In this document: positions 11,314 through 20,942 of the stretch, piece by piece
How positions within the stretch are numbered: the first letter of the stretch is position 1
Layout: each line of letters starts with the position of its first letter
Source of the DNA: Sympetrum striolatum
Taxonomy: Eukaryota; Arthropoda; Insecta; Odonata; Libellulidae
Direction of reading: 5' to 3'
Assembly: GCA_947579665.1 (NCBI GenBank)
Contig: OX388350.1
Coordinates: 30,041,393-30,105,392, forward strand
Length of the DNA: 64,000 bases
The notes under the pieces: model-generated
Told to the model about the DNA's origin: nothing
The model's input: only the letters and a program-made list of their open reading frames with translations
Databases searched by the model: none
Program-made: the position numbers and the translations under genes

Positions 11314-11394
11314 TTTTTATTTTGTGTGTTCTTTTTTGACTAGTTTGTTGTTTAAAAAAGGGGACTCCTTAATTCCCCTTTTGGTGGGCGGTAT

Positions 11395-11506
11395 GTTTAG
11401 TCTCGTCCGCTTCGGACATTTGTATTGCTGGCGCCTTCAGCGCACTGACTAGCGTATTCAGAGCAGTCTGCCTCGATGCATGGTCGGGGAACCACGCCTT
11501 TTAACG
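11395..11506 (+). mobile_element. Partial 3' LTR of the BEL/Pao element
   Basis: The purine-rich tract GGTGGGCGG just before TATGTTTAGTCTCG has the form of a BEL polypurine tract followed by an LTR beginning TGTTTAG. GC-rich LTR-like sequence runs to about 11506 and stops abruptly at the left edge of the 4.17 kb duplicated unit. No second LTR copy was found, so the 5' half of the element is missing. Confidence 0.5.
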
Positions 11507-11550
11507 TTCGTGTATTATATTATGGGAATTCAGTGATTTTGAACCAGTGA

Positions 11551-12957
11551 ATAAAGGTATTCTTCATACAGTCCATTTGCAATCTCCCGAAGATCAATGG
11601 AGAATTCGAGGTCGGGATAGCCGCGAGCACAGACCCAGGACTGAGCCGGGACCAGCAACTCTGCGTGGGACCTGTGGGTAAAATAGACATCAGGAGCATA
11701 CTCCAGAGCGCCAGTAACCTTGCTGCGGCCGTCAGCGACGATAAGGCCAAGGCTTTCATTGTCAACGCTGCAGTCGGACTATCGCAGTCAGGTTGGATTT
11801 GCTCCATGGATGAGGCCAAGACCCACCCGGATGGGGACTGGTGGCAGGGTGCCGTCACTGCAGAGGACGAGGACGTCACCCGGGCAGCCGCCCTTGTCAC
11901 CGCAGAAGGCATGAGAAACGCCCTCACTGTGATAGTTGCCTCCAAACTGACTTGGTGGATGACAAATCACCACACCGGGAGTGGCGGCATGATGGGGTAC
12001 GTGAGGAAGGTTGCCAACGCCTTACGTGTAATGGATGGATCTGCGGACAACACACGCACCAGTGTTGTTCACATGTGTGCCCACTGGGCTAGCACTCGGG
12101 CCGTCCTAAGCTGCCTAGGGATCAAGGGGATCACAGCAGTGACCAGCCTATCGACTGGCACCCCCTTCACGGTCATGGCCGCGGCCGACCTAAAGCTCAG
12201 GGTCGACAGCCTCCCCGCAGGGACCCACCGACACGGTGTTGCTGCCGCAGCCATTCGAAGAATAAAAGGCACCCCACTCCTCGCCGCCTTCCCAGACGTT
12301 GCGGCCTTGGTTCACGTGGTGAAGCAGGTTGCGACCATCCGCAAGAACCCCGTGCTGTACCACGTTGGGGCCCAATACTTGTGTGGGTCGAAAGCAGATG
12401 GCTTTAGTGATATGGACGCATGCGGGGTCCTTGGGCGCCTTGGAGCCTACGTGTCCATCTGCCTCAGCAAAAGCACATTGGCTAAATCACCCCATATCGA
12501 AAAGGATGCCTACCTGAATTATGAAGACTACAGCCCGTCATTCCAGGGGATGTGTACCGCGTTCATCACTGCAACCACGAAGAGCCTGCAGTTTGATGAA
12601 GAAAACAATGACCTCTCCGGTGTAGAGCCCATCCTACACAGGATTACCCGACTACGAGCCACAACCTTCAACAGACTTAGTATCAACCTACCAGATACCC
12701 TCACCCCGCATCCTGCAACCTCTCCCCCGCCCACTACCCCGGCAACCCCTAAACAAACACCCAACCCCTGCCAGGGTAGCAATAACCACTTTCTTTTCCT
12801 TCTTCCCACAGGTCTTCCCTCACCCTCCTGTAAGCCACACAGTTCCTATCCCCACCTCTCTCCTCCCAATACCAGGCCTAACCCCCTGGCCCCAGAGGAG
12901 AAGGAGGCTATACCAACATCACTAATTCCAATCTCTTTTTTCCCCCATTATAGCTAA
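11551..12957 (+). CDS. Nucleoprotein-like endogenous viral element, C-terminal part, copy 1
   Basis: A long intronless GC-rich frame opens after a TGA at 11548 and closes with TAA at 12955. The 430-codon part from GTG 11665 has no ATG start, so the N-terminus is missing here. The first ~340 residues look like a folded, mostly helical protein with blocks such as LTWWMTNHHTGSGGMMGYV, AHWASTRAVLSCLGIKGI and YHVGAQYLCGSKADGFSDMD. The last ~90 are a Pro/Ser/Thr-rich tail. Composition, lack of introns and overall character resemble nucleoproteins (RNA-coating N) of arthropod negative-strand RNA viruses, possibly chuvirus-like. This is my inference: no family motif is decisive. The neighbouring BEL/Pao fragment fits the known link of chuvirus-like insertions with BEL/Pao elements. 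A host orphan gene is the main alternative. Confidence 0.45.
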   Translation: MKVFFIQSICNLPKINGEFEVGIAASTDPGLSRDQQLCVGPVGKIDIRSILQSASNLAAAVSDDKAKAFIVNAAVGLSQSGWICSMDEAKTHPDGDWWQGAVTAEDEDVTRAAALVTAEGMRNALTVIVASKLTWWMTNHHTGSGGMMGYVRKVANALRVMDGSADNTRTSVVHMCAHWASTRAVLSCLGIKGITAVTSLSTGTPFTVMAAADLKLRVDSLPAGTHRHGVAAAAIRRIKGTPLLAAFPDVAALVHVVKQVATIRKNPVLYHVGAQYLCGSKADGFSDMDACGVLGRLGAYVSICLSKSTLAKSPHIEKDAYLNYEDYSPSFQGMCTAFITATTKSLQFDEENNDLSGVEPILHRITRLRATTFNRLSINLPDTLTPHPATSPPPTTPATPKQTPNPCQGSNNHFLFLLPTGLPSPSCKPHSSYPHLSPPNTRPNPLAPEEKEAIPTSLIPISFFPHYS

Positions 12958-14140
12958 ACATCCAGAATCTCCATAAGCACCAAACAACAATGAAGGACTC
13001 CACGAACCAGGAGAGGAAACAAGGAATCCCAAGGAACAGCCACCGCCACAAGAAAAAAACAGAAGAATAACAAAGAACGTAGAAGAAAATAGTTTTTGCT
13101 AGGGGCCCGCAAACTAAATTTGCAAATGTATAAATATCCAACCAAAATGAAAAGGCCACCTATTTTTATAACAATTCAATTTAAAAACAATCTGTCAAAA
13201 TTCTTATCTGGTAACCCACCCTACTACCTATATGCTCGCAGCATGTTTTTGTTGGGTTTCCCTGCTGCCTTGGACAAATGTCGGGCACTCCCTCCCAATG
13301 CCTCCATTACCCCTGACAAAGCCCCGAGAAAGGCGCTGCCTAAAAGGGTAAAACTGAAAACATAACTGTAACAATGTCTAAAAAGAAATAAAAAACTTTT
13401 GAAACTTGAACTTGATAAATTGCAAAATTGAAATGTGAGGTTTCCATTTTATGTAATGCCGCCACGAGTGTCCCCCTTCCCATCCCCTAGCCTTTCATCA
13501 CCACCACCCTTCCCCCAGGCAGAGAGTGCGAGCGAGCATTCTAACACTCCTAGCCCTCCTGAAATACGCCCCATGTAAATTTAAAGCTGCGTGAAAAGGG
13601 TTATCTGTTATTACTAACATATTATGATATGATATTCTTCAATAGAGTTCCTAAAGAACTGTGGATTGACCCGAATTCTGTCTATTTCGCGATGCTAAGG
13701 CCACGTTTTGTTATGCCCCCAAGCCCCTTATGCAGTTAGGCCAACTTTCAAGAACCCTCCCATTAGATTATCACTGTTTTCCAGGGTTAAAGTCTCTTAC
13801 CCCTTTCCATAAATTCCTTCCCAAAATGCAGGTATATAAATTCTCCCCCACCATAGAGAGGTCTTTAATCATCTTCGAAAAGACAGTGGAGGGGGCCATT
13901 GTTATCGAGTCAGTGCTGGTGTGAGGGCAGTTAGTGAAAGACAGTGTGGTGAAAGAAGGCACGGGAAAGGAACCCAGTGATCATCAAAAGACCGACTCCA
14001 CCTCAACACCGCTTCCATGCTCTCTGCTCCTTTGACAACTGATAAGCAAAATATAAACAATTAAAGAAATAATTTTGATTGAGAATAGAAAAAAGGTTTG
14101 GTGATTTAGATTAGATGTCAGTTTATGATTTTGGTTGAAC
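12958..14140 (+). other. Non-coding part of the duplicated unit (repeated at 17132-18317)
   Basis: Begins with an A-rich, CCACCGCC-containing stretch after the long frame, then AT-rich and C-rich patches. Short open frames exist at 13096-13365 and 13730-13924 but show no recognisable domain. AATAAA-like signals occur near 13390. It may include decayed viral intergenic sequence. Confidence 0.4.
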
Positions 14141-14144
14141 CAAC

Positions 14145-14691
14145 ATGTTCGATAGTGACATTTGCTTTGCCAGTAGATACGATGTGTTGTATTCTGGACC
14201 TGCAGTAAGACAAGAGAGTAATGTTTCTTCAGAAGTTCAGACCGTGTTCTCTGTTCGCTCAAATGGTCATATATTTGCATTGATTGGGCGACGATGGAGA
14301 AGAGGAAGAACTTGCAGATGATGAAGAAGAGGTACTTGCTGCTGGTGTCTTACCTGATATGCCACCTAATCAAGGCCTGAACGTGCCTCCTGCAGCTGTC
14401 ATACCTCGAGCGGACCAAGTAGCAGATGTTGACAGTGAGCAAAACCAAGACCAAGAGATCAGTCTCGGAGATTACCTGACGTATTGTGCCCAGAGCGATG
14501 AGATTACAGGAGTAACACCGATGTCACTATTTGCGAGTGCGATGGTATCTATGGCCAAAAGAGGGAACTGTACCCCTGACTATTTGACCAAAGTCAGGAC
14601 TGGCATCAAGTCAGACACTGGAAGCAATGTCACTCTTCTTGCAAACGTTGTTCAATTATTTTATACAATATATGGAAGGAGTTGTATATAA
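14145..14691 (+). pseudogene. Acidic N-terminal-like piece of the viral element, copy 1, with one frameshift
   Basis: An ATG at 14145 (context ACCAACATG) opens a 58-codon frame starting MFDSDICFASRYDVLYSG. Near 14284 the plausible coding moves to the +1 frame, which runs 135 codons to TAA at 14689. It starts with a highly acidic stretch (GDDGEEEELADDEEE), then a Pro-rich linker, then a folded-looking part with LGDYLTYCAQSDEITG, MSLFASAMVSMAKRG and NVVQLFYTIYG. I infer that this is the N-terminal part of the same protein whose C-terminal part is the 430-codon frame. The relation rests on position, orientation and similar endings (LFYTIYGRS here, LYYGNS at the start of the other piece), not on a known domain. 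Confidence 0.35.
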
Positions 14692-15682
14692 TTATAAGTA
14701 TAATTGTGTAACAAGGACAGGGTGATGGAGTTGTGCATTTACATGCGATTAAGTTCTGCTTTGGATAGTTATGAGATGATTGTGGCATTTACGCTTAACA
14801 GTAAAAATGGTGGATGAGTTTTTGTATTGCTTTGGGAGGTGCGTTCCAGAGGTTGTTAGCTGTGATTGCAAATGAATTGTGAAAGATCTCGGTTCTATGT
14901 TGAGGAATCAATAGCTTTTTGAGACCTCTTGTATTGCAGTCATGAATGCAATCCGAAGACAAAAATAAAGAGTGAATATATTAAGGGGATTTAGTAAATA
15001 AAAATTTGTTTGTGATGCAAAGAATGTGATGCGTGTGCCATAGGTCAAGTTTTAGTAGTGAGAGCTTTGTGTAATAATCCGAAATGTGATCATACTTTTT
15101 AAGTTGAAAATATATCTCACTGCGGAGTTTTGTAAGCGCTGTAATTTGATACTTCTACTGAAGTAGAGTTCATTAGAAGGCTCACTAGAAGGTAGGGCAG
15201 AACAACAAATTATGATGATGAGTATATATCTTCCTATCTTATTCAAGAAGCTATTAAATATTAATCAGATAGCATAACTTGGTCAGAAGGACATAGCAGC
15301 AGCCATTTCCTTCTGACGTGAAACAAAATTTTCTGAAATATATTACATTTACAGACGAATCTTCAAATATCGACTGTTAATCCTTAACTGGTCACATCCA
15401 ACAACATACACTAATGGTCGTGTTGGGTCATTATGCCACAACATGCATACATTGCAATGAACAAATATTTGAATGTAATTAATGAATATATTGGCAATAT
15501 ATATTAGAATAATATAAGGAAGTGAAATATATATCAAAAGATAGCCACTGCTTTGAAGCAAGGATCATTAACATAGGAGTTCATTGCATCAAATTTTTTA
15601 AATTTCTTTTGATATGCTGGAAACTTAAACTAACACCACCCAGGATTTTATTTTATAAATGTTAAATGAAATTAGTGAGATT
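14692..15682. other. AT-rich filler between the two viral-like pieces (repeated at 18869-19859)
   Basis: About 990 bases with no convincing coding sequence. Short minus-strand frames at 15052-15246 and 15349-15561 have no recognisable domain. A frame around 15130-15246 contains SRSIKLQRLQNSAVRYIFNL, which resembles the C-terminal tail of LINE reverse transcriptases (L.rlQn.avR.if). The filler may therefore be a minus-strand LINE 3' fragment inserted into the element. Confidence 0.4.
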
Positions 15683-15724
15683 CGTGTATTATATTATGGG
15701 AATTCAGTGATTTTGAACCAGTGA

Positions 15725-17131
15725 ATAAAGGTATTCTTCATACAGTCCATTTGCAATCTCCCGAAGATCAATGGAGAATTCGAGGTCGGGATAGCCGCGA
15801 GCACAGACCCAGGACTGAGCCGGGACCAGCAACTCTGCGTGGGACCTGTGGGTAAAATAGACATCAGGAGCATACTCCAGAGCGCCAGTAACCTTGCTGC
15901 GGCCGTCAGCAACGATAAGGCCAAGGCTTTCATTGTCAACGCTGCAGTCGGACTATCGCAGTCAGGTTGGATTTGCTCCATGGATGAGGCCAAGACCCAC
16001 CCGGATGGGGACTGGTGGCAGGGTGCCGTCACTGCAGAGGACGAGGACGTCACCCGGGCAGCCGCCCTTGTCACCGCAGAAGGCATGAGAAACGCCCTCA
16101 CTGTGATAGTTGCCTCCAAACTGACTTGGTGGATGACAAATCACCACACCGGGAGTGGCGGCATGATGGGGTACGTGAGGAAGGTTGCCAACGCCTTACG
16201 TGTAATGGATGGATCTGCGGACAACACACGCACCAGTGTTGTTCACATGTGTGCCCACTGGGCTAGCACTCGGGCCGTCCTAAGCCTCCTAGGGATCAAG
16301 GGGATCACAGCAGTGACCAGCCTATCGACTGGCACCCCCTTCACGGTCAAGGCCGCGGCCGACCTAAAGCTCAGGGTCGACAGCCTCCCCGCAGGGACCC
16401 ACCGACACGGTGTTGCTGCCGCAGCCATTCGAAGAATAAAAGGCACCCCACTCCTCGCCGCCTTCCCAGACGTTGCGGCCTTGGTTCACGTGGTGAAGCA
16501 GGTTGCGACCATCCGCAAGAACCCCGTGCTGTACCACGTTGGGGCCCAATACTTGTGTGGGTCGAAAGCAGATGGCTTTAGTGATATGGACGCATGCGGG
16601 GTCCTTGGGCGCCTTGGAGCCTACGTGTCCATCTGCCTCAGCAAAAGCACATTGGCTAAATCACCCCATATCGAAAAGGATGCCTACCTGAATTATGAAG
16701 ACTACAGCCCGTCATTCCAGGGGATGTGTACCGCGTTCATCACTGCAACCACGAAGAGCCTGCAGTTTGATGAAGAAAACAATGACCTCTCCGGTGTAGA
16801 GCCCATCCTACACAGGATTACCCGACTACGAGCCACAACCTTCAACAGACTTAGTATCAACCTACCAGATACCCTCACCCCGCATCCTGCAACCTCTCCC
16901 CCGCCCACTACCCCGGCAACCCCTAAACAAACACCCAACCCCTGCCAGGGTAGCAATAACCACTTTCTTTTCCTTCTTCCCACAGGTCTTCCCTCACCCT
17001 CCTGTAAGCCACACAGTTCCTATCCCCACCTCTCTCCTCCCAATACCAGGCCTAACCCCCTGGCCCCAGAGGAGAAGGAGGCTATACCAACATCACTAAT
17101 TCCAATCTCTTTTTTCCCCCATTATAGCTAA
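15725..17131 (+). CDS. Nucleoprotein-like endogenous viral element, C-terminal part, copy 2
   Basis: Duplicate of the frame at 11551-12957, equally open. From GTG 15839 it differs from copy 1 at three residues: Asp25 to Asn, Cys151 to Leu (two adjacent base changes) and Met171 to Lys. I noticed no synonymous difference. Copy 2 lies downstream of the N-terminal piece in copy 1 (14145-14691), so in this copy the two pieces are in the right order, separated by about 1 kb of AT-rich sequence. Same uncertainty about family and function as copy 1. Confidence 0.45.
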   Translation: MKVFFIQSICNLPKINGEFEVGIAASTDPGLSRDQQLCVGPVGKIDIRSILQSASNLAAAVSNDKAKAFIVNAAVGLSQSGWICSMDEAKTHPDGDWWQGAVTAEDEDVTRAAALVTAEGMRNALTVIVASKLTWWMTNHHTGSGGMMGYVRKVANALRVMDGSADNTRTSVVHMCAHWASTRAVLSLLGIKGITAVTSLSTGTPFTVKAAADLKLRVDSLPAGTHRHGVAAAAIRRIKGTPLLAAFPDVAALVHVVKQVATIRKNPVLYHVGAQYLCGSKADGFSDMDACGVLGRLGAYVSICLSKSTLAKSPHIEKDAYLNYEDYSPSFQGMCTAFITATTKSLQFDEENNDLSGVEPILHRITRLRATTFNRLSINLPDTLTPHPATSPPPTTPATPKQTPNPCQGSNNHFLFLLPTGLPSPSCKPHSSYPHLSPPNTRPNPLAPEEKEAIPTSLIPISFFPHYS

Positions 17132-18321
17132 ACATCCAGAATCTCCATAAGCACCAAACAACAACGAAGGACTCCACGAACCAGGAGAGGAAACAAGGAA
17201 TCCCAAGGAACAGCCACCGCCACAAGAAAAAAACAGAAGAATAACAAAGAACGTAGAAGAAAATAGTTTTTGCTAGGGGCCCGCAAACTAAATTTCCAAA
17301 TGTATAAATATCCAACCAAAATGAAAAGGCCACCTATTTTTATAACAATTCAATTTAAAAACAATCTGTCAAAATTCTTATCTGGTAACCCACCCTACTA
17401 CCTATATGCTCGCAGCATGTTTTTGTTGGGTTTCCCTGCTGCCTTGGACAAATGTCGGGCACTCCCTCCCAATGCCTCCATTACCCCTGACAAAGCCCCG
17501 AGAAAGGCGCTGCCTAAAAGGGTAAAACTGAAAACATAACTGTAACAATGTCTAAAAAGAAATAAAAAACTTTTGAAACTTGAACTTGATAAATTGCAAA
17601 ATTGAAATGTGAGGTTTCCATTTTATGTAATGCCGCCACGAGTGTCCCCCTTCCCATCCCCTAGCCTTTCATCACCACCACCCTTCCCCCAGGCAGAGAG
17701 TGCGAGCGAGCGAGCATTCTAACACTCCTAGCCCTCCTGAAATACGCCCATGTAAATTTAGAGCTGCGTGAAAAGGGTTATCTGTTATTACTAACATATT
17801 ATGATATGATATTCTTCAATAGAGTTCCTAAAGAACTGTGGATTGACCCGAATTCTGTCTATTTCGCAATGCTAAGGCCACGTTTTGTTATGCCCCCAAG
17901 CCCCTTATGCAGTTAGGCCAACTTTCAAGAACCCTCCCATTAGATTATCACTGTTTTCCAGGGTTAAAGTCTCTTACCCCTTTCCATAAATTCCTTCCCA
18001 AAATGCAGGTATATAAATTCTCCCCCACCATAGAGAGGTCTTTAATCATCTTCGAAAAGACAGTGGAGGGGGCCATTGTTATCGAGTCAGTGCTGGTGTG
18101 AGGGCAGTTAGTGAAAGACAGTGTGGTGAAAGAAGGCACGGGAAAGGAACCCAGTGATCATCAAAAGACCGACTCCACCTCAACACCGCTTCCATGCTCT
18201 CTGCTCCTTTGACAACTGATAAGCAAAATATAAACAATTAAAGAAATAATTTTGATTGAGAATAGAAAAAAGGTTTGGTGATTTAGATTAGATGTCAGTT
18301 TATGATTTTGGTTGAACCAAC

Positions 18322-18868
18322 ATGTTCGATAGTGACATTTGCTTTGCCAGTAGATACGATGTGTTGTATTCTGGACCTGCAGTAAGACAAGAGAGTAATG
18401 TTTCTTCAGAAGTTCAGACCGTGTTCTCTGTTCGCTCAAATGGTCATATATTTGCATTGATTGGGCGACGATGGAGAAGAGGAAGAACTTGCAGATGATG
18501 AAGAAGAGGTACTTGCTGCTGGTGTCTTACCTGATATGCCACCTAATCAAGGCCTGAACGTGCCTCCTGCAGCTGTCATACCTCGAGCGGACCAAGTAGC
18601 AGATGTTGACAGTGAGCAAAACCAAGACCAAGAGATCAGTCTCGGAGATTACCTGACGTATTGTGCCCAGAGCGATGAGATTACAGGAGTAACACCGATG
18701 TCACTATTTGCGAGTGCGATGGTATCTATGGCCAAAAGAGGGAACTGTACCCCTGACTATTTGACCAAAGTCAGGACTGGCATCAAGTCAGACACTGGAA
18801 GCAATGTCACTCTTCTTGCAAACGTTGTTCAATTATTTTATACAATATATGGGAGGAGTTGTATATAA
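18322..18868 (+). pseudogene. Acidic N-terminal-like piece of the viral element, copy 2
   Basis: Duplicate of 14145-14691 with the same frameshift near 18461, so the break predates the duplication. One visible difference lies near the end (GGAAGG versus GGGAGG at 18851). No C-terminal piece follows it: after 19859 the sequence is unrelated, so this copy is orphaned. Confidence 0.35.
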
Positions 18869-19859
18869 TTATAAGTATAATTGTGTAACAAGGACAGGGT
18901 GATGGAGTTGTGCATTTACATGCGATTAAGTTCTGCTTTGGATAGTTATGAGATGATTGTGGCATTTACGCTTAACAGTAAAAATGGTGGATGAGTTTTT
19001 GTATTGCTTTGGGAGGTGCGTTCCAGAGGTTGTTAGCTGTGATTGCAAATGAATTGTGAAAGATCTCGGTTCTATGTTGAGGAATCAATAGCTTTTTGAG
19101 ACCTCTTGTATTGCGGTCATGAATGCAATCCGAAGACAAAAATAAAGAGTGAATATATTAAGGGGATTTAGTAAATAAAAATTTGTTTGTGATGCAAAGA
19201 ATGTGATGCGTGTGCCATAGGTCAAGTTTTAGTAGTGAGAGCTTTGTGTAATAATCCGAAATGTGATCATACTTTTTAAGTTGAAAATATATCTCACTGC
19301 GGAGTTTTGTAAGCGCTGTAATTTGATACTTCTACTGAAGTAGAGTTCATTAGAAGGCTCACTAGAAGGTAGGGCAGAACAACAAATTATGATGATGAGT
19401 ATATATCTTCCTATCTTATTCAAGAAGCTATTAAATATTAATCAGATAGCATAACTTGGTCAGAAGGACATAGCAGCAGCCATTTCCTTCTGACGTGAAA
19501 CAAAATTTTCTGAAATATATTACATTTACAGACGAATCTTCAAATATCGACTGTTAATCCTTAACTGGTCACATCCAACAACATACACTAATGGTCGTGT
19601 TGGGTCATTATGCCACAACATGCATACATTGCAATGAACAAATATTTGAATGTAATTAATGAATATATTGGCAATATATATTAGAATAATATAAGGAAGT
19701 GAAATATATATCAAAAGATAGCCACTGCTTTGAAGCAAGGATCATTAACATAGGAGTTCATTGCATCAAATTTTTTAAATTTCTTTTGATATGCTGGAAA
19801 CTTAAACTAACACCACCCAGGATTTTATTTTATAAATGTTAAATGAAATTAGTGAGATT

Positions 19860-20282
19860 TACACTCGTAAGAAAAATATCAAACAAATATAGGGTCAAAA
19901 GCTAGAGAAAACTTACCCTTATGCCCGCGTCGGGTCAAAATGTGTTCCAGAAAAACTAAATTTCATTTTGCATCTCAAACGTTACTAAGTGATTAAATGG
20001 CAAAAAATGTGAGACTCGAGATATGAACGACTGAAAATGGCATTCTTTTAAAAAAACTAACGAAGCAAAACTGGTCAGGTCATATATATATATATGACCC
20101 AACATAACCAAAAACGGCTTAATTATACAAATCATAACAAAAAGCGATACAGATAAACTTACTTCACATAATTAAACAAAAGGTCGCAAATTATAATAAA
20201 TATTCTATAGATTGTCTTATAATTAAAGCGTTTTCAATGGTCTTGCAATAAACTTCACAAGTGTGACAACAAATTCCATTTT
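19860..20282. other. AT-rich spacer
   Basis: No coding features. A short (TA)n run occurs at about 20084-20095. Confidence 0.4.
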
Positions 20283-20283
20283 A

Positions 20284-20942
20284 GGGCGGTATTCATAGTT
20301 GCATTATCACTTATTTGCCGAATAATCATAGATTCAGGAATCGGAGATTATTCTCGAATCTCTGATAATTTCAAACTAGTATTCATAGTCACCAAACAAT
20401 CAATGACTCAGTAATCAGAGATTCATGAATCTTTGATTGTTTGCTAGAATCTGCAATTCGTGATTTAAAGATAGAATCTATGATTATACAATGCAGTATG
20501 AGAAATTGAGGCACCGTAAAATTTTAAATCGATACAGTGATAATATTTTTAGTTGTAAATGATCTTTCTTCAGTTTTCTGACTCACAATAATTCCATATT
20601 CCTTAGATAATGTGATTTTGGAATAAATAAGTGACTGGTTATTTCTTCATAAATGCGATATTTCTTTACAATGTGGTTACTTTAGAAGAAAATGCAGTAT
20701 TTTAAACAAATTAAAATCAAATTTTGCATCACCTTAAATTTGTTCTGTGTTCGTAGTGATGAATTTTTAGCAAACTACAATTTTTTAACGACTACAAAAT
20801 AATCTTAGATTATTCGACGACATGATTATTTATAATTTTTAATCTGATTCATGAATCAGAGATTGTTGAACGACTATGAATACGAAACTGCAAGCAATGA
20901 TAGATATAATCGATGATTCTTTAAGACTATGAATACCGCCCT
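20284..20942. mobile_element. MITE with double (nested) inverted termini
   Basis: The element begins GGGCGGTATTCATAGT and ends with the exact reverse complement ACTATGAATACCGCCC. A second, inner pair repeats the tip: GTATTCATAGTC at 20379-20390 and GACTATGAATAC at 20872-20883. Short palindromes built on GATTCATGAATC recur inside. It has no coding capacity, about 658 bp, and fits a non-autonomous DNA transposon. No clear target duplication is visible (TTTTA left, TCGAT right), so I do not assign a superfamily. Confidence 0.75.

Larger units (their letters stand above)
11509..15682 (+). repeat. Tandem segmental duplication, copy 1 of a 4.17 kb unit
   Basis: The unit begins CGTGTATTATATTATGGG and ends GAAATTAGTGAGATT. 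It is followed immediately by the second copy. By eye there are roughly ten substitutions and two small indels over 4.17 kb: a 4-base GAGC expansion near 17710, and one C fewer in copy 2 near 17747. This implies a recent event. The left edge abuts a truncated BEL LTR. The unit carries a GC-rich 430-codon frame, a 135-codon acidic frame and about 1 kb of AT-rich filler. Confidence 0.97.
15683..19859 (+). repeat. Tandem segmental duplication, copy 2
   Basis: Head-to-tail repeat of 11509-15682, 3 bases longer through two indels. After 19859 the sequence changes to unrelated AT-rich DNA (TACACTCGTAAG). The first TT of TTCGTG is shared at both left edges (11507 and 15681), so the breakpoint has at most about 2 bp of microhomology. 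The simplest origin is unequal exchange or replication-based duplication. Assembly duplication is an alternative, but the nine or more differences between copies argue against a simple artefact. Confidence 0.97.

Noticed and set aside
11520..12972. Minus-strand and alternative-frame open readings across the 430-codon frame (141, 93, 83, 67 codons and others), repeated at 15694-17146
   Set aside because: They lie inside the GC-rich coding frame and are complementary shadows. They show no domains of their own.
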